Positions 34,292-41,799 of a DNA stretch of 46,682 nucleotides are shown here, in pieces. Each line of letters begins with the position of its first letter. Position 1 is the stretch's first letter. Position numbers and translations under genes: made by a program. The stretch comes from Bradyrhizobium sacchari (GTDB taxonomy: Bacteria; Pseudomonadota; Alphaproteobacteria; Rhizobiales; Xanthobacteraceae), in NCBI RefSeq assembly GCF_002068095.1, contig NZ_LWIG01000026.1, positions 406,439 to 453,120 of the forward strand. The letters run 5' to 3'. Under the pieces are notes generated by a model, which saw nothing but the letters and a program-made list of their open reading frames with translations, was not told the DNA's origin and did no database searches.

Positions 34292-35068
34292 TCAGGTGGC
34301 GATCACGTCGCTCTTGCGCGTCGCCCAGCCGGTGACCTGCCCTTCGATCAGCGAGAACACGACGTATAGCGCGACGCCGAGCCCGGCGAGCACGAACAGG
34401 CCGGCGAACACCAGCGGCACGTTGAAATTCGAGGACGCGGTCATCATGACGTTGCCGATGCCGCGGTTGGAGGCGACGGTCTCCGACAGCACCGCGCCGA
34501 CGAAGGCGTAGGAGATCGCAACCTTCAGCGAGGCGAAGAAGAACGGCATGGTCCTGGGCAGGCCGACATTCCAGAGGATATCGAGCTTGCTGGCGCCGAG
34601 CGCCTTCAACACGTCCTCGAGCTCTGGCTCGGTGGTTGCCAATCCCGTCGCGATGTTGACGACGATCGGGAAGAAGCAGATCGACAGCGCGGTCAGCACC
34701 GCCGGCACGGTGCCGGAGCCGAACCACAGCACGAAGATCGGCACCACCGCGACCTTGGGGATGGAGGAGAAGCCGATCAGCAGCGGATAGCAGGTGTCGT
34801 AAGCCGTCCTGGACACGCCGATGATCGCGCCGAGAGCCACGCCGAGCGCAACGCCAAGGACGAAGCCAAACATGGTGGTGGCGAGCGTCTGCACGATGTG
34901 CGGCCACAGCACGGGGAAGCGCTGGACCAGCGTCACGAACACCTGCGAGGGCCGCGGCAGCACCAGGTCCGACATGCCGGTCATCAGGCAGAACAGTTCC
35001 CAGGAGACGAAGAACAGCACGATCAGGCCCGCCGACCACGCCTTCTGTCTGATATCGATCCCGAACAT
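34292..35068 (-). CDS. ABC transporter permease (SsuC/TauC/ThiX-like)
   Basis: A 258-residue inner-membrane protein with about six helices and the cytoplasmic EAA loop that contacts the ATPase (LEDVLKALGASKLDILWNVG, then LPRTMPFFFASLKV). It starts MFGIDIRQKAW at 35068, where the ATPase stop TGA and this ATG share one base (TGATG), so translation is coupled. It forms the importer with the ATPase upstream and the NMT1-like binding protein downstream. Confidence 0.93.
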   Translation of the reverse strand: MFGIDIRQKAWSAGLIVLFFVSWELFCLMTGMSDLVLPRPSQVFVTLVQRFPVLWPHIVQTLATTMFGFVLGVALGVALGAIIGVSRTAYDTCYPLLIGFSSIPKVAVVPIFVLWFGSGTVPAVLTALSICFFPIVVNIATGLATTEPELEDVLKALGASKLDILWNVGLPRTMPFFFASLKVAISYAFVGAVLSETVASNRGIGNVMMTASSNFNVPLVFAGLFVLAGLGVALYVVFSLIEGQVTGWATRKSDVIAT

Positions 35069-35931
35069 CAGCCTGCTCCCTGCTGGGCCGCGCTCCGCGC
35101 ATCCTCGATGAAAGCACGCAGCTTCTGGTTCAGCGCGACGAAATCCGGCTCGAAGGTCATGGCGACGGTGCGCGGCCGCGCGAAGTCGACCCGACTGTCG
35201 TCGAGGATGCGACCGGGCCGTGCGCTCATCACGCAGATGCGGCTGGCAAGGAAGCCGGCCTCGCGCAGATCGTGGGTGACCAGCAGCACCGTCGGCTTGT
35301 GCGTCATCCAGAGGGTCTGGAGGATCGCCCACAGCTCCTCGCGGGTGAACTGGTCGAGCGCGCCGAAGGGTTCATCGAGCAGCAGCATGCGCGGCTCGTG
35401 GATCAGGGCGCGGCAGAGATTGGCGCGCTGGAGCATGCCGCCCGAGAGCTGCCAGGGATAACGGTTGCCGAAGCCCTTGAGGCCGACCTGCTCCAGCAGC
35501 GCGTTGGCCTTGTCGCGAAACTCGGTCTTGCGCAGCCTGCGGAAGTTGGAGCGGAACGGCTCGACGATCTTCAACGGCAGCATGATGTTCCGCTCGATCG
35601 TCATCCACGGCAGCATGGTCGGGTTCTGGAAGGCCATGCCGACCCGCATCGCCCGCGCCGCAACCTCGCGGCCGCCGACGATGACGACGCCGCTGGTCGG
35701 CTGCACCAGGCCGCTGACCAGACGCAAAATGGTCGATTTGCCGCATCCGGACGGGCCGACCAGTGCGACAAACTCGCCGTCGGCGATCCGTAAAGTGGTC
35801 TCCGAGAGAGCGGGCACGGCGCGCTCGCCGCGTCCGAACGTCACGGAGGCCGCGGACAGCTCAATGGCGGTCGCGGCCGCGCCTTCGGGAACGGGCCGTC
35901 CATCAAACCGGGTGTTGGGTTGCATGCGCAT
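35068..35931 (-). CDS. ABC transporter ATP-binding protein (SsuB/TauB-like)
   Basis: A 287-residue ATPase with Walker A GPSGCGKST, Q-loop AFQNPTMLPW, signature LSGGMLQRANLCRAL, Walker B MLLLDEPFGALD and H-loop LVTHDLREA. It energises the NMT1-type importer. The start is uncertain: ATG 35931 and ATG 35925 both fit and neither has a good ribosome binding site; the frame extends further up to 36057. Both candidate starts lie within the first TGCATGC-type site, so repressor binding would sit on the start of the gene. Confidence 0.92.
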   Translation of the reverse strand: MRMQPNTRFDGRPVPEGAAATAIELSAASVTFGRGERAVPALSETTLRIADGEFVALVGPSGCGKSTILRLVSGLVQPTSGVVIVGGREVAARAMRVGMAFQNPTMLPWMTIERNIMLPLKIVEPFRSNFRRLRKTEFRDKANALLEQVGLKGFGNRYPWQLSGGMLQRANLCRALIHEPRMLLLDEPFGALDQFTREELWAILQTLWMTHKPTVLLVTHDLREAGFLASRICVMSARPGRILDDSRVDFARPRTVAMTFEPDFVALNQKLRAFIEDARSAAQQGAG

Positions 35932-35953
35932 CACACCAAAAGTGCATGCAAGC
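35920..35953. promoter_or_regulatory. Paired TGCATGC sites before the ABC importer operon
   Basis: TTGCATGC (35920-35927) and GCATGCAA (35944-35951) are exact inverted copies 16 bases apart. The right site belongs to the palindrome TGCATGCA (35943-35950). They lie at the start of the importer operon and upstream of the divergent gntR. Sites of this form are plausible for an FCD-type GntR dimer (TTGNATNCAA-like operators are known in the family). Confidence 0.6.
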
Positions 35954-36046
35954 TGAGTGCCAGCCCGCGCCCGACACAAAATCAATGGCCTCGCCGGATC
36001 CTCCGCGTTGGATGGCCGGATTCGATTTAGGCAATCCGGACACCAA

Positions 36047-36058
36047 ACTGCATGCAAT
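36047..36058. promoter_or_regulatory. TGCATGCA site upstream of gntR
   Basis: ACTGCATGCAAT, core TGCATGCA at 36049-36056, lies 70 bases before the gntR start codon. It repeats the core found before the importer operon and at 37430-37437, so the regulator probably controls itself as well. Confidence 0.55.
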
Positions 36059-36125
36059 TGGAGCGCGGAATTGGCGAAGGGCTGTGCTAAAGAGAGCCTT
36101 CGACCGTCCCCTCAAGGATTCGCCG

Positions 36126-36881
36126 ATGACGGCGCGCGCGAGCAGCAAGACTTCTGAATCGTCGGACAAGGTCAGCGTGATCTGCCGCGCGCTGCGACGT
36201 GCGATCATCGAGCAGGCGCTGGAGCCCGGCGCGAAACTGCCCGAGGATTCGCTTGGCGAGCGCTTCGGCGTCAGCCGCACCATTGCCCGTCACGCGCTGG
36301 GGCAACTCGCGGCCGAAGGCCTGGTCGAGCTCCGACGCAACCGGATCGCGGTGGTGGCGACGCCGAGCTGGCAGGAGGCGCGCGATGCCTTCGACATCCG
36401 CATCGAGCTCGAGCGTCTTGTCGTCCGTCAGCTCGCGGGCAAGCTGACCAAGGCCCAGATTGCCGAGCTGAATGCCCATGTCGACGCCGAGGATCGCGCC
36501 CGCGGCGGCACGGATGCGATGTCGATCCGGCTCGCCACCGAATTCCACATCCTGCTCGCCCACATGACGAACAGCCCGATCCTGGTGCGCTATGTCAGCG
36601 AGGTCGCCTATCGCTGCTGCCTGACGCTGTCGCTCTACAGCCGGCCGCATTCCACCGAATGCGCCATCAACGAGCATCGCGCCATCATCTCGGCGCTTGC
36701 CAAGGGCGACGAGACCAAGGTGATGGATTTGATGCGGCATCACCTGGATTCCGTGGCCAATCGCGCGCTGGTGGCTCCCACCCCGCAGCGCGGCCGCGAC
36801 CTGCTCGATATTTTGGCGCCTTATGCCGATGAGGTAACGAGCGACCGCGTCGTCAAGCTGCCGAAGGTGGCGAGGCGCTAA
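36126..36881 (+). CDS. GntR-family transcriptional regulator (FCD type)
   Basis: A 251-residue regulator. The N-terminal winged helix (about 15-78) has ICRALRRAIIEQALEPGAKL, then PEDSLGERFGVSRTIARHAL and GQLAAEGLVELRRNRIAVV. The C-terminal FCD domain (about 88-215) keeps the metal-binding histidines: EFHILLAHMTN and INEHRAIISALAKGD, then MRHHLDSV. FCD regulators respond to carboxylates or heterocycles and act as repressors. AAGGA lies 9 bases before ATG 36126; the longer upstream frame overlaps the divergent ATPase gene. It lies between the importer operon and the SnoaL/CodA-like genes; TGCATGCA sites flank it on both sides. Confidence 0.9.
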   Translation: MTARASSKTSESSDKVSVICRALRRAIIEQALEPGAKLPEDSLGERFGVSRTIARHALGQLAAEGLVELRRNRIAVVATPSWQEARDAFDIRIELERLVVRQLAGKLTKAQIAELNAHVDAEDRARGGTDAMSIRLATEFHILLAHMTNSPILVRYVSEVAYRCCLTLSLYSRPHSTECAINEHRAIISALAKGDETKVMDLMRHHLDSVANRALVAPTPQRGRDLLDILAPYADEVTSDRVVKLPKVARR

Positions 36882-36901
36882 AGCGCAATAGATTGCGCTT
36901 T
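36880..36901 (+). terminator. Hairpin at the gntR stop codon
   Basis: AAAGCGCAAT-AG-ATTGCGCTTT is a perfect 10-bp stem with a two-base loop; its first bases are part of the gntR TAA. It is followed by TAGCTGTTTTTGTTT, a T-rich run compatible with intrinsic termination, and by the second palindrome at 36916-36964. Confidence 0.5.
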
Positions 36902-36915
36902 AGCTGTTTTTGTTT

Positions 36916-36964
36916 GCGCATGATCTTACCGGAAAACCGCTGCACACTTTTCCGGATCATGCGC
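36916..36964. repeat. GCATGATC/CCGG palindromic element between convergent genes
   Basis: GCGCATGATC (36916-36925) pairs with GATCATGCGC (36955-36964), and inside it CCGGAAAA (36929-36936) pairs with TTTTCCGG (36948-36955). Together with the preceding hairpin this is a composite element of a kind abundant in Bradyrhizobium intergenic DNA (from memory). It ends 3 bases before the stop of the convergent SnoaL gene and could terminate both transcripts. Confidence 0.75.
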
Positions 36965-36966
36965 GG

Positions 36967-37383
36967 CTAAGCCTCGATCCCGCGCTGGACCAGGATGCGC
37001 TCGGCACTGTCGTTCCAGACATCCATCTTCACGATCTGCCCGCCCTTGACGACAAAGCGATCGACATAGCGGTTGCCTTCGAACGGCGTGCCGTCGATCC
37101 ACTCGCCATAGAGCGTCCCGACGCTATAGACGACGGTCTCGTCCGCGCCCGGGCACACGTCGAACCGATCCATCTTCTTCTTGACCCAGCGATAGCGCTT
37201 GGCGTTGAAGCCGGTCGGCCCGTGCGGATGATCGAACTCGCGCCCGCCGGTGAAGGTGATCACCGTGCCCGGCTTCATATAGGCTGCCGCAGCGTCGGGA
37301 TCGGGTATCATCGAGGCCGTCAGATAGGCCTCCACGATCTCGGCGTCGGTCATCGGACGTTCGGCTTTTACGGGAGCGGACAT
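36967..37383 (-). CDS. SnoaL-like (NTF2-fold) protein
   Basis: A 138-residue protein with the cone-shaped NTF2/SnoaL pattern: MTDAEIVEAYLTASMIPDPD, AAAAYMKPGTVITFTGG, then strands YRWVKKKMDRFDVCPG, VVYSVGTLYGEWIDG and RYVDRFVVKGGQIVKMDVWN. Such proteins are isomerases, hydratases or ligand binders in catabolic clusters. GGAG precedes ATG 37383. It is divergent from the CodA-like amidohydrolase at 37532, with TGCATGCA-type sites between the two, so it is probably part of the same regulon. Confidence 0.85.
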   Translation of the reverse strand: MSAPVKAERPMTDAEIVEAYLTASMIPDPDAAAAYMKPGTVITFTGGREFDHPHGPTGFNAKRYRWVKKKMDRFDVCPGADETVVYSVGTLYGEWIDGTPFEGNRYVDRFVVKGGQIVKMDVWNDSAERILVQRGIEA

Positions 37384-37427
37384 GACGGGTTCTCCGGAGT
37401 GCCGGCATTCTACAATTCAGGCGTGAA

Positions 37428-37475
37428 AGTGCATGCACATTTTTTGAACATTCTGGCAGCAGAACTGCACACAAT
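37428..37475. promoter_or_regulatory. TGCATGCA site and degenerate copy between the SnoaL and CodA-like genes
   Basis: AGTGCATGCACA has its core TGCATGCA at 37430-37437, and ACTGCACACAAT at 37464-37475 matches ACTGCATGCAAT (seen at 36047-36058) with two changes. Both lie in the 148-base divergent region, suitable for control of both genes by the nearby GntR protein. Confidence 0.5.
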
Positions 37476-37531
37476 CTGGGGCTGCCCGCCTTCACACGTT
37501 CCGCTAGGCTACCACAGCTGAATCCCACGTC

Positions 37532-38782
37532 ATGACCACCCAAAGCGCCCTAGACCTCATCTTCCGCAACGCGTTGTTGCGATCATCCGCCGCACCCGTC
37601 GATATCGGTGTGCAAGGCGGCCGCATCGCCGCGATCGCGCCAAAGCTCGCCTGCGAGGCCGCCGAGGTCGATCTCGGTGGCCGCCTTGCCCTGCCCGGCT
37701 TCGTCGACACCCACATCCATCTCGACAAGGCCTGCCTGCTCGGCCGCTGCGGGCACGATCACGGCAGCGTTTCGGACGCGATCCGCGCCGTCGCCGGCAT
37801 GAAAAGGGATTTTACGGTCGAGGACGTCTACGCACGCGGCGCAAAGGTGCTCGAACGCGCCATCGTGCACGGCACGACGCGGATGCGAACCCATGTCGAA
37901 ATCGATCCGCGTATCGGTCTCCGCGGCTACGACGCGGTGAAGGCGCTGAAGCAGGATTATGCCTGGGCGATCGATCTGGAACTCTGCGTCTTCCCGCAGG
38001 AAGGCCTGACCAACGATCCCGGATCTGAGGAGTTGCTGATCCAGGCGCTGCGCGACGGTGGCGAGGTCATCGGCGGCTGTCCCTACATGGACACCGATCC
38101 CAACGCCCATCTCGCGCGCATCTTCGATCTCGCGCAGGAATTCGACGTCGACGTCGACCTCCATCTCGATTTCGATCTCGATCCCTCCTGGTGGCATCTC
38201 GACGAGGTCTGCCGGCAGACCGAGCGGCGCAACTACGGGGGGCGCGTGGCGATCGGCCACGCCACCAAACTCTCGGCATTGCCGCCGGAGCGGCTGAAGG
38301 CCGCCAGCGCGCAACTGGCAAAGGCCGGCGTTGCCGTCACCGTGCTGCCCGCGACCGATCTCTATTTGATGGGCCGCGAGGCCACCCACAACGCACCGCG
38401 CGGGCTGACGCGCGCCCACAAGCTCGCCGGCGAGGGCGTGCTGTGCTCGGTCGCCACCAACAACGTGCTCAATCCCTTCACGCCGTTCGGCGATGCCTCG
38501 CTGCTGCGGATGGCGAACTTCTACGCCAATGTCGCGCACGCCTCGGTGAGCGACTTCGACACCTGCCTCGATCTCGTGACCGAACTGCCAGCACGGCTGA
38601 TGAACCTCGGTGATTACGGCATCAAGATCGGCAATCCAGCCGATCTCGTCGTGCTCGATATCAAGGACAGCCGCCTTGCCATCGCCGAACTCCCGGATAT
38701 CGTGATGGGCTTCAAGGCAGGCCGGCAGACCTTTGCGCGGCAGCGGCCCACGCTGTTCCGCCCGGGCCGTGAACGGACCTAA
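37532..38782 (+). CDS. CodA-like amidohydrolase lacking the deaminase acid residues
   Basis: A 416-residue amidohydrolase similar in layout to cytosine deaminase. The metal histidines are present: H61-x-H63 (DTHIHLDKA), H211 (LHLDFD) and H243 (IGHATK). Where E. coli CodA has Glu217 (HCDE) this protein has Phe214 (HLDF), and where CodA has the metal Asp313 (HDDV) it has Asn310-Asn311 (TNNVLNPF). It is therefore unlikely to be a normal cytosine deaminase; a lyase, amidase or other ring hydrolase is possible. No ribosome binding site is evident at ATG 37532. It is controlled from the same intergenic region as the SnoaL gene. Confidence 0.88.
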   Translation: MTTQSALDLIFRNALLRSSAAPVDIGVQGGRIAAIAPKLACEAAEVDLGGRLALPGFVDTHIHLDKACLLGRCGHDHGSVSDAIRAVAGMKRDFTVEDVYARGAKVLERAIVHGTTRMRTHVEIDPRIGLRGYDAVKALKQDYAWAIDLELCVFPQEGLTNDPGSEELLIQALRDGGEVIGGCPYMDTDPNAHLARIFDLAQEFDVDVDLHLDFDLDPSWWHLDEVCRQTERRNYGGRVAIGHATKLSALPPERLKAASAQLAKAGVAVTVLPATDLYLMGREATHNAPRGLTRAHKLAGEGVLCSVATNNVLNPFTPFGDASLLRMANFYANVAHASVSDFDTCLDLVTELPARLMNLGDYGIKIGNPADLVVLDIKDSRLAIAELPDIVMGFKAGRQTFARQRPTLFRPGRERT

Positions 38783-38853
38783 GCGCATATCTGCATTGCG
38801 GAGCACGCCGAATTACCGTTCGATGTTACCGCCCACCGTTCCAGAATTCCGAA

Positions 38854-38874
38854 TCCGGTACTATACCGGATAGT
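38854..38874. promoter_or_regulatory. Two overlapping palindromes
   Basis: TCCGGTA-CTA-TACCGGA (38854-38870) is a perfect inverted repeat, and ACTAT-ACCGG-ATAGT (38860-38874) is another that shares most of its bases. They cannot form together. They lie in the 186-base gap between the amidohydrolase and the small gene at 38969 and could be an operator for that gene or a terminator stem. No T-run follows. Confidence 0.45.
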
Positions 38875-38968
38875 GGATTCTCTCCGATTCCCGATAGGTG
38901 CGCGCATTGCAAGTCCCGCGGTGCCGGTCCTGTGAGACCGCACTGATGTCTGCATCCAACCGGGAAGC

Positions 38969-39283
38969 ATGGCCGTGTTCAGCGCATTCAGCAGCATCGA
39001 CTCTCATTCAATTCGAGCCCGGACGCCCGCCGAGACAGCCGTCAAGCGGCTGAACGGTATCGGCGAAGTCTTGTCGGACCTCGATATCTCAACGATCCGC
39101 ACAGAGGACGACATGGCCCGCGCGCTGTGGACGCTCGAGACCGCCGACAAGTGCATTCGGATGATCCTCGTCGAGTTCCGCACCGAGCGCACGACCGTAG
39201 TTGTCCGGGAAGCCAAAGGCCTGATAGATTTGATCGAGCGCGCCCGCGACGGGCTCACTGGCTGTTGCACGGCGAAGTCCTGA
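38969..39283 (+). CDS. Small hypothetical protein
   Basis: A 104-residue soluble protein with helical content (AETAVKRLNGIGEVLSDLDI, DDMARALWTLETADKCIRMI, EAKGLIDLIERARDGL). I do not recognise it. It ends 12 bases from the stop of the convergent dehydrogenase gene. The composition is plausible for a real protein (regular heptad-like hydrophobics), but the ribosome binding site (GGGAAG) is weak. Confidence 0.55.
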   Translation: MAVFSAFSSIDSHSIRARTPAETAVKRLNGIGEVLSDLDISTIRTEDDMARALWTLETADKCIRMILVEFRTERTTVVVREAKGLIDLIERARDGLTGCCTAKS

Positions 39284-39295
39284 ACCGGAGCCGCG

Positions 39296-40219
39296 TTATT
39301 TCGCGCGGCTGATCTTCGCCAGGATCCGATCCGCCTCGGTGCGCCAGTCCGCGCTGCGGGCAAACTCCTTGGTCCCCTTGGGTCCGAACAGCCCCTCATC
39401 GGCGAGATCAGCCACCCAGGCCTGACGCTCGGCCGTGCCCTGCGCCGACCACGGCGTCAGTCCCGCCTCGCGCACGGTCTCGGCGACCTCACGCACCTCC
39501 TCGGCACGGCGCCGTCCGTGTTCGATCACGCGCTGGAAGAAATAAGCGCCCTGCTTTTCCCAGTTGATGGCGGGGAACGTCTCGGTGAGTGACGCCAGCA
39601 CGGCGTCTTCGACTCCATAGGCACGCGCGGTCGTAAAACTCTCGATGACCATGGCCTCGAGGCCCTTGATCATGATGCTGCGGCACATCTTCACCGCCGA
39701 GGACACACCTAACTTGTCGCTGGCAACCCTCGCCGCAAAGCCGATCGCGTTCAGCAGCGGCTCCAGCTCCCTCGCGCCGGGCCCGCCGAGCAGCAGCGGC
39801 ACCTTGATGCGATACGGCGGCACCGACGTCATCACCGCGCCCTCGACATAGCGCCCGGCTGCGCCGTCAATCAGCGCGGCGGCGCGCTGCTTGGCACCGG
39901 GAGAGGCCGAGTTGAAATCGAGGAACCAGGTGCCCTGGTTCATCGCGGCCGCGCAGGCCTTTGACACCGGGACGGCCTGGCTCGCCGTGACGGCGGAGAT
40001 GACGAAGTCGGATTTCGCGGTCAGCTCGGCGTGAGATGTCGCCAAGGTGACACCGTGCTTCGCCGCGTGCTCCTGCAGCGGCACGCCCTGCTCGCCACCG
40101 AGCTTGATGTCGTAGGCTGAGACCTTGATGTCCTGCTGGCGTAAATCCTCGGCCAGAATCCTGCCGACCTCGCCATAGCCGACCAACCCGATCTGCCACC
40201 GCCTGGGATCACCCGCCAT
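39296..40219 (-). CDS. NAD(P)-dependent dehydrogenase, 6PGDH-like with DUF1932 domain
   Basis: A 307-residue oxidoreductase. The dinucleotide-binding motif is GLVGYGEVGRILAEDL (from residue 11), with DFVISAVTASQAVPV and FLDFNSASPGAKQ as in beta-hydroxyacid dehydrogenases, and the C-terminal helical DUF1932 region contains the conserved Lys (SSAVKMCRSIMIKGLEAM). The start shares one base with the stop of the Pht5-like gene, so it ends the tetR-ligI operon. It may reduce or oxidise a hydroxyacid intermediate of the 4,5-cleavage route; it is not a LigC-type (GFO/IDH) enzyme. Confidence 0.88.
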   Translation of the reverse strand: MAGDPRRWQIGLVGYGEVGRILAEDLRQQDIKVSAYDIKLGGEQGVPLQEHAAKHGVTLATSHAELTAKSDFVISAVTASQAVPVSKACAAAMNQGTWFLDFNSASPGAKQRAAALIDGAAGRYVEGAVMTSVPPYRIKVPLLLGGPGARELEPLLNAIGFAARVASDKLGVSSAVKMCRSIMIKGLEAMVIESFTTARAYGVEDAVLASLTETFPAINWEKQGAYFFQRVIEHGRRRAEEVREVAETVREAGLTPWSAQGTAERQAWVADLADEGLFGPKGTKEFARSADWRTEADRILAKISRAK

Positions 40220-41088
40220 CAGTTCAATCCTCGCGTCGTCTCGTCGAAGAGCTCCTCGACCACGTAGCGGCGCGGGATCAGCGCCTGCTGGAATGCGTAG
40301 TCGATGATCAGCTCGAGCGGCTTTCTGTTGGCCTCGATCCCGAACGGAACGAGGTCCGGCGTTGCCACGGGTCCCACCTGCGCCTTGTTCCGCTTGAGCA
40401 GATCATAGACGCCCGCGATCACGTCGGGGCGTGATTTCGCGAGCCTTTCGGTCACGACCACGAGATGGTTGACCGGCACGACGCCGCGCCGGCCGTACCA
40501 CCGTGCGGCCTCCGCGGCCGGATCGGGAAACAGCGGCTTCAGCTTGGGATTATCAGAGGTCTCGCCAAGGACGGCATCGAGCTCGCCGTCGAGCAGCATC
40601 TGCAACACCTTCTTGTCCTTCGGCGCGCGCTCGGTGGTGTCGACATATTCCGCGACGTGCGGATCCTCGAACGTCACCCAGCGGATCTTGTCGAGATTGA
40701 CGCTGTAGTCGTTGGCGAGAATGCCCCTGATCCAGGCTCCCGTCGTGGTCGTGAACGAGCGGATGCCGACGCGTTTGCCTTCGAGATCGGACGGCCCGAG
40801 CGTGCCATGCGCGGGATTATACAGCGCATAAGAATGCTGGAATCGGCCGAGCATGGTCGCCGGCAGCAGCACCAGCGGCTTGCCGTGCGCTTTCGCCATC
40901 AGATAGGTCACGATTGCCATCTCGCAGACGTCGAAGGCCTGCTCGCGCACCATCGGCTTGAAGGCTGTGTTGGTCGGCGTGTACTCGATGAAGTCGAGAT
41001 CGAAGAGGTCGGAGCGAAGCGCCCCGCTCTTCACCGCCTGCACATGGGGATGATTGCCGAGCACGGCCTTCAGCTTGAGACGATCCAT
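40219..41088 (-). CDS. 4,5-dihydroxyphthalate decarboxylase-like protein (PBP fold)
   Basis: A 289-residue protein with the periplasmic-binding-like fold of phthalate pathway decarboxylases but no signal peptide: FDLDFIEYTPTNTAFKPMV, REQAFDVCEMAIVTYLMAKA, LEGKRVGIRSFTTTTGAWIR and DKIRWVTFEDPHVAEY. Homologues convert 4,5-dihydroxyphthalate to protocatechuate, which would feed the 4,5-cleavage pathway represented upstream. No phthalate dioxygenase is in the window, so the true substrate may differ. It follows ligK by 27 bases. Confidence 0.85.
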   Translation of the reverse strand: MDRLKLKAVLGNHPHVQAVKSGALRSDLFDLDFIEYTPTNTAFKPMVREQAFDVCEMAIVTYLMAKAHGKPLVLLPATMLGRFQHSYALYNPAHGTLGPSDLEGKRVGIRSFTTTTGAWIRGILANDYSVNLDKIRWVTFEDPHVAEYVDTTERAPKDKKVLQMLLDGELDAVLGETSDNPKLKPLFPDPAAEAARWYGRRGVVPVNHLVVVTERLAKSRPDVIAGVYDLLKRNKAQVGPVATPDLVPFGIEANRKPLELIIDYAFQQALIPRRYVVEELFDETTRGLN

Positions 41089-41115
41089 CCGCCCGCTCCG
41101 CTTCTCTTATTCCGC

Positions 41116-41799
41116 TCAGACGTCCTCGGGATTGTCGACATAGACGAGGCCGGCCTTCGCCAACGCCTCGCGCATGCTGTACATGTCGAGGCCGAGCTCG
41201 CCCGAAGCGAGGCGCTTGCGCTTGCCGCCTTCATCTGCGTTGCGCTTCTTCGCCTTCTCGGCGACCTCACCGGCATAGCGCTTCGGCACCACCACGACGC
41301 CGTCGTCATCTGCGACAACGATGTCGCCGGGATCGACATTCACACCGGCGCAAACGACCGGAACGTTGACCGAGCCGAGCGTGGCCTTCACGGTGCCCTT
41401 GGCCGAGACCGCGCGCGACCACACCGGAAAGTTCATCTCGTGCAGCGCCTTGACGTCGCGGCAGCCAGCATCGATGACCAGCCCCTGCACGCCGCGCGCC
41501 TGGAGCGAGGTTGCGAGCAGTTCGCCGAACATACCGTCGGTATTGTCTGTGGTGCAACCGACAACGAGGATATCGCCCTTCCTGCACTGCTCGACCGCCA
41601 CATGGATCATCCAGTTGTCTCCGGGCTGCGCCAGCACGGTGACCGCAGGACCGGCAATCGACGCCCCCGCCCAGACGGGACGCAAGTAAGGCTTCATCAG
41701 GCCGATGCGGCCATAGGCCTCGTGCACGGTCGAGACGCCGTACTCCGCCATCCCGGCGGGATCGGCGCGCTCAATGTTGCGAACGACGACCGGCTTCAT
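41116..41799 (-). CDS. ligK: 4-carboxy-4-hydroxy-2-oxoadipate aldolase (LigK/GalC, RraA-like)
   Basis: A 227-residue class II aldolase of the RraA fold that cleaves 4-carboxy-4-hydroxy-2-oxoadipate to pyruvate and oxaloacetate. Motifs: [60 protein letters not shown] with IDAGCRD (Arg and Asp of the metal/substrate site) and [16 protein letters not shown]. The length equals known LigK. The start at 41799 overlaps the galB stop by 4 bases (ATGA). It is a core marker of the protocatechuate/gallate 4,5-cleavage pathway. Confidence 0.92.
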   Translation of the reverse strand: MKPVVVRNIERADPAGMAEYGVSTVHEAYGRIGLMKPYLRPVWAGASIAGPAVTVLAQPGDNWMIHVAVEQCRKGDILVVGCTTDNTDGMFGELLATSLQARGVQGLVIDAGCRDVKALHEMNFPVWSRAVSAKGTVKATLGSVNVPVVCAGVNVDPGDIVVADDDGVVVVPKRYAGEVAEKAKKRNADEGGKRKRLASGELGLDMYSMREALAKAGLVYVDNPEDV

